DNA of 64,000 nt from Chrysoperla carnea (taxonomy: Eukaryota; Arthropoda; Insecta; Neuroptera; Chrysopidae): assembly GCF_905475395.1 (NCBI RefSeq), contig NC_058338.1:43435935-43499934 (forward strand), in the 5' to 3' direction. The notes beneath the pieces are model-generated. The model saw only the letters and a program-made list of their open reading frames with translations, was not told the DNA's origin and made no database searches. Below are positions 1-11,700 of this stretch, in pieces. The translations under genes and the position numbers were made by a program. Each line of letters begins with the position of its first letter. Position 1 is the stretch's first letter.

Positions 1-609
1 TCTATTCGTGAAGTAAGAATTCTTCATCTGAAGTAATAAAAAAAATTTATTCCGATTCCCTATTGTACCTGAGATACCATAATATAATATATCTACTATA
101 ATATGATACAAATGTACTACAGATACATTTATGGGAGTACATTGATCCATATAATTTTTCACTCATTTGAAGTTTTTCAATTTCTGACTTTGTTAAAACA
201 TCCAAACAACTAGCTTTGTTTCCGTTAATTTTTACAAAAAAAATATATGTATTAATAATAAATTTAATCATTTTTAGTTTCCAAATATAGGTATTACTTA
301 GTTATATTACTAATAGTATGCCTCTGGCGGCGAAAGTAGTTTGTATAGACAATAATAAAAACTATTAAATATTAATTTTGTGTATTGGTTACTGAATATT
401 AAAATAATTATAGTTAGACCAATTTTAAAGTAAGAGTGGCCGGATATTAAACAAATCATTTTTGAATCTCATTGACATTGTTCGTATCTCTACACTGAAA
501 AAAATTCTTAATACCAACCGATATGAGGTTGTTTCAACCTCATCGCGAGATCATATATGGCGAATGGTGCCACGAATGTGATACAACTACCATACGGGGT
601 TGAGTGGTG

Positions 610-935
610 AAATGGACACAAACGCATGAGTTGTTTGTATGAAAGTAATATACTGTCTAACAAATTTCGATAGAACAAAAGTTTAAATGCAAAAACTGTT
701 CCTTATAAAAAGATAAACAAATTTTGTTTGAAACATTTCTTGTTAACATAACTGTTTACCCACGAGGGCGAAAATTACGTGCAAATTTTATAGTATGTAC
801 TATATGGGAATATCAGTTATGGACATGTGGCTATCTAAGAGTGGATATCATTCTTTATTTACATGACGTCGATTGCTTCATCAACACTGCCTATACATGG
901 TACTCAGTAAATTGTTTGTTTTCACTTGTTAAATT
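610..935 (+). repeat. Dispersed repeat family A, copy 1
   Basis: This segment shares blocks with positions 39345-39630 and 61700-62340. Shared blocks are a 'TTTGTTTGAAACATTT' block, then 'ACTGTTTACCCACGAGGGCG', then 'GGGAATATCAGTTATG', 'GTGGCTATCTAAGAGTG' and finally 'AATTGTTTGTTTTCACTTGT'. The order is the same in the plus-strand copies, which marks a real interspersed family. No coding capacity was seen, and the superfamily is not recognised. Confidence 0.65.
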
Positions 936-2339
936 ACAGCATATTCCGAAAAATAATTTTGCATGCTTTTCCGGGATATGCTGTAATTTGCAAGTGGCAA
1001 ACACCTAAAACCTTAAAGTGCATGTCAATACAAAAAAAAAATGTATGTGTCGAACTTTGTTTGTTTGTTACACTCTCACTCAAAAACTACTAGACTAGTT
1101 TTGATGAAACTTTTCAGTTGTGTAGCTTATTACACATTAGAATTTTGTAAGCTATAACGACATGAAGTGTAAGCTATAAAGAAACATGAGTTATAATTTA
1201 TTTTAATATCTTTTCAGCCCCATTCGCGCTTGAACGATGTTGTTTTTTCATTCGAGCCGTTTTAAAGTCAAACTAACAGAATACCCTCAAAACAATTTTT
1301 TTCTTCAATATATGCTAAAAAGATGCATGCGACGTGAAATTCCATAAAACTAATGATAAAAAGCGTGAGGAATCGTTTTTACACAATTATTATAAATTTT
1401 TGATAACCACTCAATTCATAACTTAATAATTGAATCAATTGCCTTCATAATGACAGCTCGTTTTTGCAGTTTTAATAACGTTCTGTAAATTCATATTCAA
1501 TCAATTCATTCAATTTACTGAAATCTGTCAGCAATTCAGAAAAGGGGAATCTACCTACAGTGGGAAAATTTGCTTGTGAGGAGACATCGTAAATCTTAGA
1601 ATAGTGTAGCTGAAAAATGTATAATACGAAATCATATCATTCATTTGTGGCCTAACATTGATGATAGAAACTTGCATATACCTTTCAGATAATGTACCCA
1701 CCAGAGGGTTGGGTTCAAACCAATAACTATTTCAAACCTATTTTTGTAAAATATTCATAGTTTAACTAACCTTTGTGCTGCTAGATGACATGCAGATAAA
1801 ATTTTTCAATATCCTCTAATATCATTTGACAACAATTTACAGAGGCCATGTGCACAATGCGCACACGGCAATATTTGGGAACCACACTTATATCAACTCT
1901 TATGTTCGTGCCCTACCCGCGTTCCAAACACAAAATATACACGCTAAAATATGACTACCTCTAAAAACTTAACTAAAATGTCAAATTAATTCTACTCTTA
2001 AAAATAAATAATAATAATAAAACAAAAGGCTGTGTTTTGATCACATGGAAATCTTATCAACAAAGTTAGCGGACTTTCACAATAGAAAATTCTTAAATTA
2101 TTTCGAATATTTAAAAAATATATAGTAGAAAATCTACTTAACAAGATAATGAAATATTCTCAATTTTTTTCCATCGTATCATTTGGTACCTTGCAAGAAC
2201 TTTGTATTTTTATTTTTGCAAACCCCTCCTTTTGAAATTTTGTTCACATAAATTTTGAATTAACAATATAATCCTATAAATACATCCATTTATGAGACGC
2301 ATTTTCTTTGACGAACCATGCATATTTTGAGCCTGGTAC

Positions 2340-2840
2340 ATTCTTTGACTTTGTCTTTTAGCCGACTATTCCAGACAGAAAATCTGGAAAGCTATCGAAC
2401 TGACTGATGCTGCAAACACATTTTGATGGAAAGAAGAAGAAACGTCGGAGAAGAGCTTAGGAAAATTTTCAAATCCATGAGCGTTATCTGCGATGAATAT
2501 GACATAGAATTGCGGAAAGCAAGATTCGCGTAATAGCAGACTCAAGGCTCGAATATACAGACTGATTCAGTTGAAGAATATAGATCGATTTTGGAATCAT
2601 CGCCGTATTTTCTCAAATTTTGTTTGTCTCTTTCTCAACAAAAAAATTTTTTGAGAAATTTTGATGAAAACTCTTGCTGGACTTTTTGAACTAGAATATT
2701 CAATTTTGCACGGTGATTTCCGTGACATTTGAGTCGGCGAATTTCAAATTTGGCAAAAACGCATTGCCGGACGATGTGCCAAAAATTCACTCAAAGCACT
2801 CGATATTGGCAACAAAGATGCGTTTCTTGTACGATACACT
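2340..2840 (+). mobile_element. Decayed hAT-type transposase fragment (ZMYM/PRKRIP-like)
   Basis: Translating the plus strand from about 2428 gives a frame with KARFA, two stops, then QTQGSNIQTDSVEEYRS. This resembles the hAT transposase segment usually seen as a basic 'RQTxRxN' block followed by 'EEYYR'. Farther on, about 2730-2830 in another frame, EFQIWQKR followed by KALDIGNKDAF resembles the later 'W..KW...ALKALxxCNKDxFPNI' block of the same transposases. Stops and a frame change show the element is dead. The identification is by remembered family motifs, so it is moderate. Confidence 0.55.
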
Positions 2841-3479
2841 AATTACATATAAAGAAATTGAAATATTACCTTGAAATCAGTTATTATTACTACCTAAGTT
2901 ACATCACTTACTCTATGTAATAGTCTATAATTGCACATATTTTTTGAATACTTCAGTTATCAGAGTGAAAAATTACTTATTGATTATATAAAGAAGCAAC
3001 ATAAAGAGTGTCCCTACATAATTGTAAATGAAAAACGTTTATAGGTAAAATATTATCGAATTGAGCTACTTATATTGCGTACTCGGACTCCGGTGTTGAT
3101 GTATTATCGACTAATGCGATTTCCAACTTATAGCACTTGAATGATTTTAAGCGTGGAATTAATTGTGTGTATGTGCAAGTCCCTTATTGTAGAGATTTAG
3201 CGAGTTTTAGTACTAATGGTTTTTATAGGCGAGTAACTTCTAATTCTATTATTCCTTCTATTATTCGTTAATTATTTTTAACGGCATAATTTTGTACTTA
3301 TTTAAGTTTAAATAAAACTACTTATTTAAGGTTTTTATGTATAATGCAAGCATAATAATTAGTAAAGTAAGGGGTTGAAATAGGGTTTGAAAGGGATGTG
3401 CTTCAAAAACTTAAAAAGATTTGCATCGATTAAGCTCAAATATTGACAAGTTATGCAACCAGCTTAAAGGATTGTTTTT

Positions 3480-3700
3480 ATCTATTTTTAACCTTCGGGG
3501 GGGGGGGTGGAAAAGGAAAAGTGGAGCGAGATAGTGGGGATGAATAATCGAATATTTTCAAATATACCCAAGTGGGGTATCAAATAAAACAGATTGACGT
3601 GTACATTACAGAACTGTTACGCATAGGAATATGGGGGGAAAGGTGAAAGTGAGGATGTTGCCCAGCAAAGCGGATAGTTCACAGCTAGTCTTAAGAATTC
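3480..3700 (-). repeat. Interspersed repeat end (family B, reverse)
   Basis: The segment ends in GCCCAGCAAAGCGGATAG...CACAGCTAGT. On the minus strand this reads ACTAGCTGTG...CTTTGCTGGGC and matches the sequence at about 41478-41515 (ACTAGCGTGATGCCC...TTCGCTGGG). Such 'actagc..gcccgc' ends are common at interspersed repeat termini in insect genomes. A run of ten G residues lies at its other side. The class is not determined. Confidence 0.45.
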
Positions 3701-4429
3701 GTTTATATAACGCAACTCTTGTTTGACGTATAAAAGAGGTATATAAGGTATTAACTCTCAATCACAAAGTTAATAATTTAGCTAACAAATTCAAAATATA
3801 GATCTGAAGCACCGTAAAAATTAATGATTCGTTAATTATCGTTTTCAACTTTGAGAATTTCTCGACTAATATTAGAATAATTTTTTTTTCTAAGAAGAAA
3901 AGGTGGTGTACAATACTAATTTTGTCTGAAAAAAACAAAGTTTTTCTGAGTCGAGAAACTTTTTTTTGAAGTCGAGAAATTCTTAAAATTTAAAAAAATA
4001 ATTAATAATTAAGTTTAATCGTTAGCGATTTTTCAGATCGAGCAACGTCTTAGAATTTGGTTACATCCTGTATATCTCTCAACTATACTAACGAATATAT
4101 CTGTTTTTGATGTAGGTAAACTCGTTAGGTAAACTATAAGAAAATTCGTATAAATAGGTACCTACTACGCAAATATAAAGTAACAATTTCATCTATTATT
4201 AAAAGAAAAGTAAATAAAAATCAACCAATTCTATCAAAAACATTAATTTATAAATTTATAAAATGTTCTACAGCGTAAAATTCTTAGTAACTAACGAGTA
4301 AAAAAATATACAAAGTAAATGATATTGTCGCAAACTTGATTCTCAAGATCTGATGGTATTGTGAAGAAAATGGGAAAATATGATAATACGAATTAAACTC
4401 TGTAATGAGATGTAAAGAGAATAACTTTT

Positions 4430-4670
4430 CCCACTTTGAACAATAGTTTCCACGCAAATCACCATCATTATGACCTAATTGACCTATGTACTTTTTACGT
4501 CCTAATCCCCCTAAAGCTTGATACCTCTGAATACACTAATTTAATTAGTTATTTTACCAAAGTTTCGTAGCATCAATATTTCTAAGCGTTGCAAATTTGG
4601 AACTAAATTAAATATACTCTGATATGTTTTATAACTATCTTTATATATAAACCGTATAATACAAAGAGAC
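4430..4670 (-). repeat. Dispersed repeat family A, partial reverse copy
   Basis: On the minus strand this matches the 5' part of the family A copies at 17850-18090 and 61700-61930. The order is a block like 'ACTAAATTTAGTTCCAAATTTG', then 'AATATTGATG', then a block containing 'GACGTAAAAAGT' and 'AGGTCAATTAGGTC'. No coding content was seen. Confidence 0.55.
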
Positions 4671-4796
4671 AAATTAACAATATTGAAAAAATTCCGCTAA
4701 AACGAATGGTGTGGTTAAAATATCAGTCTTTCGAGTGAAATAGAAATTAAGGTTGACTGCGAGCTATGATAGACATTCGAATAAAAAATACACATT

Positions 4797-5120
4797 ACAT
4801 AGTGTCCCAAAAAAATGTATACACACTATGCATGATTACCTATAAAAACAGTATATATTTCAATGGAAATTACAGGTAAACATACAAGTTAAGGAAGACA
4901 GATCTAGAATTTGATTAGTCAGCGTAAATGTTCAAATTGATGGTAATTTTGATCCAAACATTGCTGATAGCGCGAAGTAATGGAATCGCAAACATGGTGA
5001 ATCATTTTATTAGAAATTTCGTTACATTCTCTATGAATTGCCGATCAATTGATCGATACTGTTGTCTTCGATTTCAATAAGAACAGATTTTTTACAGAGC
5101 CATTACCTAACTTTTCACTA
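4797..5120 (-). mobile_element. Decayed mariner/Tc1-like transposase remnant
   Basis: The minus strand between about 5040 and 4919 translates as SNKMIHHVCDSITSRYQQC followed by LDQNYHQFEHLR and a TGA stop at 4919-4921. The ending resembles the C-terminus of IS630/Tc1/mariner-type transposases of insects, which commonly finish in '...C....G..FEHL'. The nearby 'AGTGTCCCAAAAAAATGTAT' at 4801 resembles the terminal repeats of such elements. The frame breaks upstream, so the copy is inactive. Confidence 0.5.
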
Positions 5121-5647
5121 AATAACGACTTTGTAGCCATTTTTAATTCAAAGCGCGACATTCGATAGGTTCTTGTCAAATCGCTATCTTTTTTGTATTA
5201 TATGCCTCTAAATCAACATAGAACTGTTTTGCCAAATGTACATATCTTCTGTTAACTTTTTTGTCATATTTAAAATTGAGTTTCTGCAGGTTAATTGGAC
5301 TATAAGGCATTATTCTATCCCTGGGAAAACTAACCGGGTGGGATCTAAATCTCATAGTCAACTCCTGCATAGTCACTGAACCTTTGCTAGCGCCCAGAGT
5401 ACAATTTAAATATATCACTTCAGCAAAATTGAAATAACTAAATTAAACATTATGTATTATTCTCATTAAATTTATTTTGTTACAGATTAATTCACTGTGA
5501 TATCAGATCCTACGAAGACTTTTTACGAAAAAATTATCATAATGTAAATCAAATAAATGTCCCTAATCAGTGAAGATTAACTTAAAACGTAAATATAATA
5601 TTTTTTAAATAATTGGATAATTTTTGTTTAATAAAACGCAGAATATA

Positions 5648-6547
5648 ATGCTAGAGTTAAACAAATTACTAATACCAGTATGCGTCATACTTTTATGTAA
5701 CGACATAATACTTACTTCATTAACTGTGTCCAGCAAACCAACATTCTCATTATCACTAATTGGACAATTAAGCCGTTTGACTGGTTTCAGTAAAAGGGAT
5801 ACAGATAAAGCAGAAGATATTAATAGTCGTGTGAAGCCATTTAGTGGCCAACGAGTCAAAGGTGATTCGATACAAATGGTATATTATCATGACCAAACCA
5901 TAGCCGTTATTGAGATTGGTCCAGATCGGTTGCTATTAAATTGTGAACTAATTGAAGTTATGTAAGTATAATTATTATTATCTAAGGTTAGTCGCATCAA
6001 TGAATGTTTTTATTCGGAAGTCCTCAATTGCAGCTCCGATTTTGATGATTTTTTTAAAAAATGTTTCTTTTTGTAAATTATTTAAAATCAGAAGCCTTTC
6101 AGAGGAAATAATTTATTCGGGGTAAAATACAATGACTCGACTGATATATAGACGTCCAGCCTAAATGATAGAAGTTTAAAATTTCGAGAGGATTTTTATT
6201 GTATACTGTAGGTGTCATTTAAGAAAGGATTTTTCGAAATCCATCAATTAAAGGGGTGAAATTGGGGATGAAAGTTTGTATCGGTACATTGCTTCCCCCT
6301 CCCTCTGAAAGATTTTTGATTTTAAATAACATATAAAAGTAACATTACAAAAAAAAATCATCAAAATTGGAACTTTAATTAAACACATTTTATTTGCTTA
6401 AAAAACAAGTTCTGAAGATGACTAACAAGTTAAAATGTACATAAACAAAATATTTTGATAGAAAAAATTTTTAATAAAGTGGATTTTAAGCAAATAAAAT
6501 GTGCTTAATTAATGTTAATAACTTCCACAAATTAACGCTCTCAAACT

Positions 6548-6580
<33 letters not shown>

Positions 6581-8740
6581 TTGGAACTGCTATACTTCCA
6601 AAGAATGGTTATATTTTAAGTATTCCTTATGCGACTATTTATTCAGGGTATCTCTAAAAGGTCTGTACAATTTATTTAGCTTAACTTCTGCAAGTACCAA
6701 GTAGCTTCGTTTGGGATCTAGGCGGTCTTAAAGATGATATTTTTAAATCGTTTTTTGTATTAACTTAACTCCCAACGAGAAATGCTATTTTTCTTAAATT
6801 GCAGGGTATGTACATTGTTTTATAGGACAAAAATCCAACATCAAAATTACAATTATCATCAATTCTTTGGCGAAGAACTTGGAGCTTTTTTCAAATGTTA
6901 ACTATTCGAGTTAAATCTGGGAACATTTCATAATCATGAAAGAAAAGCTCTTGAACTAGTTAATGTAAGGACAAAGAATTCAAAACAACGAAGAACTTGT
7001 CGGTGGTCTTTCTGAGCGTCGTTTTCTTAACCATCGTTTCTCTAAATCAGAGGGTTAAGGAAACCGTTTCTCTTACAACCCATTAACATCTACTTTTTCG
7101 AATCGAGTCGTTTTGCCTGATTAACTAATTTAATCTCAAACACAAAAAAATACTAAAATAAAGGAATTTCAAATATTAAAGACTCTTGTAATCGATATAA
7201 AAATTCTCTAGCAAATTATTTATTAATAAAAATTTTTTGTTTCAGTGAACCAAATGATGCAAATGCTACTTTATATAATTTAAAGAGCATATCTAAACCG
7301 CTAGTCATTACATTAGATGAAATGTTAAACTTATTGAAACAATGTGAAATGCTCGAAGAACCTTCTGGCGGCACTAGTGACATACAAAGTGATAGTCCAT
7401 ATACGGCTGATAATAATATGCCACCAAAAGTACAACAACAATCCAATTCAAATCCAATATTTAAATTATTTAACAGGAATAGTAATAATGGCGCCACTCA
7501 AAATCCAAGTGCAACTTTTTCTGTATTAAATGGAATTGCACCAGGAACAAAATGGTGTGGTAGTGGTGATATTGCCGTAAATTATCATGATCTGGGTACA
7601 GATGCTAATGTAGATAAATGTTGCCGTACTCACGATATATGTCCGGTTAAAATTGCTAAATATGCAACACGTTATACATTGTATAATGATTCTCCTTTTA
7701 CCAGGTTAGAAACAAAATATTTATTTTTACGATTCGTTCCAAAGAAAAATTTGTTCTAATTTAAGTTTACAATATCTGGATGACCGAGCTTCGCTCGGTT
7801 ATTCGCCAATAGATGTCAGCAAGAGTCATATTTTTCACTTTAGACTACTCAAACGCCTCCTTTTTGTTATGTTATAATTTGCATTGTATTTCATTAACTA
7901 CGTTATACACCAATAGATGTCTGATGAATTTTTCATGAAAAGACGGATAAAACGACATTTCTGATAAATGAAACCTAGCTAGATCGACTTATCGCCCCAA
8001 AAAACCCCTACATACTCATTTTCATGAAAATCGTTGGAGCCATTTCCAAGATCGTTGATATATATATATATATACAAGAATTGCTCGTTTAAATATATAA
8101 GATTCATCTATCCGGTAGATAAATTTTGTCTGTTCTATGTCGCTTCATTTGCTTTCAATTAGTTTCTTTGCTAGCAGTCTCTGGGAGACGGATGTGCATT
8201 GACCAAAAAAAAGAATTTAATTTTTTTCGACTACAAAGGAGCCATTCATTAATTGTGTCACACGTTAAAGGGAGGGTCAAGGAAATGTGACCTTGGTGAC
8301 AAGGGTTAGGAGGATCAAAAGCTTTGTGACAACATGTTAAAATTTAAAATATAAACGCAAAATTCATATGTTAAAACAAAAAAAAACTAACCCATAAAAA
8401 CCAAGTATTATTTTAATTATTTCTATTAAATTATAAAATATGTGACGTCACACCAAAAGAAGCTGTAACCATCTGTGACAAGGGGGGGGGGTTAAAAATC
8501 GTAAAATTGGTGTGATGTAATGTATGGATGGCCTAAAACAACTTTTTTAAACAATTTTTTTTTCACAATTTCAGATCTTATTGCCAATGTGACGATATGT
8601 TATACAGTTGTTTAAAACAAGCAAATTCTACATCCGGCCAATTATTTGGAAATATATTTTTCAATTTGGTGCAGACAACGTGCATTGATAAAACAAACGA
8701 TGGAAAGTGGCTATTTAGAAAAAATAAAAAACAATTTTAA
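5648..8740 (+). CDS. Secreted phospholipase A2, group III-like (three exons)
   Basis: Exons are 5648-5961, 7246-7704 and 8575-8740, all with GT/AG borders in matching phase, giving 312 residues. The start ATG precedes a hydrophobic stretch (about residues 8-27) that looks like a signal peptide. The catalytic domain starts near residue 203. WCGSGD (208-213) is the calcium loop, CCRTHDICP (230-238) holds the catalytic His234-Asp235 pair, and YCQCDD opens the third exon. The enzyme is expected to hydrolyse the sn-2 ester of phospholipids outside the cell or in the secretory path. A 100-residue N-terminal region rich in Gln, Asn and Ser separates the signal from the domain, as in other insect non-venom members. 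Group III includes bee venom PLA2, but nothing here shows a venom role. The protein ends in a Lys-rich tail and a TAA stop. Confidence 0.9.
7765..8090. repeat. Interspersed repeat in PLA2 intron 2, ending in (TA)n
   Basis: The block begins 'GACCGAGCTTCGCTCGGT', a perfect hairpin, and contains 'CATTTTCATGAAAATCG'. It ends with a (TA)n run at about 8058-8073 followed by 'CAAGAATTGCTCGTTTAA'. This organisation is typical of insect retroposon-like 3' ends. No reading frame is preserved, and the class is uncertain. Confidence 0.5.
8237..8534. mobile_element. MITE-like element, about 298 bp, in PLA2 intron 2
   Basis: Imperfect inverted ends read AGGAGCCATTCATTAATTG on the left and, read inward from the right, AGGCCATCCATACATTACAT. 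The inside is AT-rich with matching GTGACA and TGTGAC blocks and a TGACGTCA palindrome at about 8443. It contains no reading frame. Its right end lies 40 bp from the last phospholipase exon. Confidence 0.6.
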
Positions 8741-11700
8741 GAAATTTCAATGATTTTCAAAAATCATAATTTAAATTCATAATTATATTCTTGTAAATTA
8801 TAAATTTACATTATACGTACTTAAATCGCCATTAAAACTCACTTCATACGTATTTTGAATACAATTAATTCTATGACTGTATTTTCCTTTTTATTATTAT
8901 TTTTATTTAAAGTGGAAACGAAAAAAGTCCTATCTGTACCAAAACTAGTACAGAAAGTGTCTAGCAGGTACTAATTATCCTCTAAAAAGGAATACAAAGT
9001 TATTTTCTCTAATAGTGAACTTATTCAGCAGAAAAAGACGGTTTAATGCCAATTCGTTTTCAGGCGGTCGCTTTTTCTCTTTTTAATTTGCTACTCAATA
9101 CAAAATATTTTCGTGTCTCCTCTTAAGGGCATTTCTGGATTCAAAACTATTAAAAAGATAAAAATGTCTATTCACAAAAAATAGAAAGTGAACGTAAAAG
9201 AAAAATAGTTGATAAGCATGGAGCTCCGATTATTGAAGGTAAAGAGAGTTAAGTTAGTTTTTTGTGTAAAATTTTGAAAAATCATAATCTTTAAATCAGA
9301 TATGTATATATGCCGCAACCAGCTAGCTTAATGCCTAGTCTTTTTACTAAACGGCGCCGTTCAACTTGCGGCCTGGAGGATATTCAGCCATTTAGTCAAA
9401 CAGCTAGGAAAATGACTTGGATTGATAACGTTTAAGGAGTTGTCTAGCCTAGTCATTTAAATTTAGTTCCACTTTCTGCCACCTGGCGCTGAAACTTACT
9501 CACTGTCAATATGGCGACGGCAAGACACAATAATATTGGTGTTGCTTATGGTTTCATTGTGTTAACCCAAAAATTAGTACGATGAAGGAATTAAAAGCTG
9601 AGTTACGTGTTAGGCCAGAACTGTATTAACACCCCTTAGGGTAACATTATGTTGTTGTTATTAATGAATTACGTATTGCAGTTGATAATGTCTTTCCTCG
9701 AAATTCGTTATTATTAATAAATAAAGAAATATGATATTATTCCTAAAAAATTCAAGCGCATATATATCCACGGAAGTAACATTTTTTATGGCTTGACGCT
9801 TTAATAAATAAAAAAAATAACTGCATAGTGAATTTTTATAAAACATACATTGAATGAAAGTATTTTACTAATATTTTATTTAAATAAAGAACCTACTCTT
9901 TAATTAAATACTACAGCAGCTTGGACTGCGTACCCCGTTTTTATGGAAAATGAGAACTATTCATAAAAGCGAATGCACATTAAACCGCCCATTTCTACTG
10001 AACAGGCACAATGATTTGAATGTCCACAATTAAAAAAAAAAAAAAAAAAGAAATGTTATATATTTTTCTACGTAATATTTCTAGTGAATTTATTGTACCT
10101 TCTATTGTTTTTGAATAAAATTATAAAAATTGTTTATTTATGAATAATTAATTGTTATTACCTTTATTGTGAATTCAATTTCTTAATTTTTATTTAAAAA
10201 TGTTAAGAGGTTTAGAAAATTTTTACTTAAATACACTAATCATCCAGAATTTTAGCCAATTCCCTCCGTGAATATTAATTTTTTAAAAAGATGAAAGTTA
10301 ATAAAACAAGCACTAATAAAAAGTCCAACTTATGAATAAAAATGTTCGATTTAATCAATCGAACTAGATAGAAAATTGAATTTCCTATATTTTAATTACT
10401 TATAAAACCATTAAATGGTAATTAATTTAAGATAATTTCTCGTTCATGAGGGGGTAGGGATAGGTGTAATATTTAAAACCTAAATACGAATCTTGATTTA
10501 CCAAAATTCGATGGAACAAAATGCATTCACAGATGAATTTCAAACCGAAAGGCACATACTAGGAACACCATTAGTATATATCACGCGGACGAGGACCTTA
10601 AAAGACGAATTAAAAAAAAATACAACAAGACCTGGAGAGAAATGAAACTTAATAGGAATACAGGGTTTGAGATTCTATTGATAAGATTCCGGGTATTTTA
10701 AACTCCCAAAATCCATTATCCATCAGGCATTAGCTGTATAAAAAAAAATTCATAATTCAAAATTTTAAACTGATTATATTAAAAAATTTCTCAAACAATA
10801 AATAATCAAATAAATTTCAAAACATTATTTTTGACCAAATAAAAAAAAATTGCATGAACATTAGAAAAAAATAAATTTTGAAACGAAAAACAGGTATAAT
10901 GATCAATATAAATACGATCATAAAAAATAAAATTTTAAACAAATGATCTACCAAAACACCTGCACATAAATATTCTAAAAAAATTAATTTATGATAATTA
11001 ATATTAATGAAAGTAATGACAAATTAATATTAAAAATAATAATAATAATATTGATTATAATATTTATATTATTATAATACAGAAATGTTTCTGAAATGTA
11101 GCCATTTTATTAGTTTTAAACTAATCCCCAATTTACGTCTGCTTAAATAAAATCACTAAAAAGCAAAAAAAAAACTTTATCCAAACTTTACACAATCTTC
11201 CAAAGTTCCAAACGCTTTCACCCATGTTGATTTTAAAAGGCGAAGTCACTAGTGTATTTTGTCAACAAAAACACAACCAGCATTTGATATCCAAGTTCCG
11301 ATCATAACGTAGGTAAGTAAAAATATTAAAACTTAATCGCCTTAGCTTTTTTCTTGTATTTATTTTTGTTTCTTATAATAGATCAGCAATAATCACATAG
11401 CATGGCTTGGTCCCAGTATCTTTCAAAGGTTTGGAAACATAAATGCTTAAAAGCTATGCTATGCTCAGAAAAGTTTGGAAAAATGGAGCATAAATGTTTA
11501 AAAGCTATGCTAGTATTATCTAAAGCCTTGACAAAATTTAAAAATAAATATTTAATTAACTACAGTCTGAAAATTACATGTAACAATAACTTGATCTTTT
11601 GACGTAACAAAAATGAAACAAATATATGTTTGCATTTAGTTATTGGCACGCATTTAGTTATTGCCAAATAAAACGATATGAAATTCACTGGAAGGACATG

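Larger units (their letters stand above)
1..5647. other. Intergenic region upstream of the phospholipase gene
   Basis: No cellular gene was recognised here. The region holds a copy of a dispersed repeat (about 610-935), a decayed hAT transposase (2340-2840), a repeat tail rich in G runs (about 3480-3700), another partial dispersed-repeat copy in reverse (about 4430-4670) and a mariner-like remnant (about 4797-5120). The remaining DNA is AT-rich with no supported open frames. Short open frames, such as the one at 724-1008, fall inside repeats. Confidence 0.6.

Noticed and set aside
724-1008. 94-codon plus-strand open frame
   Set aside because: It lies in dispersed repeat family A and shares its DNA with other non-coding copies at 39345 and 62040.
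5176-5418. 80-codon minus-strand open frame
   Set aside because: No recognisable motif. It adjoins the mariner-like remnant and has no supported splice context, so it could be a transposon remnant but not a gene.
7216-7497. 93-codon minus-strand frame across PLA2 exon 2
   Set aside because: It is the antisense shadow of a well-supported exon.
9480-9600. GC-richer island with an ATG GCG ACG GCA AGA frame
   Set aside because: The frame stops after about 24 codons, there is no splice-phase continuation, and no family similarity was recognised.
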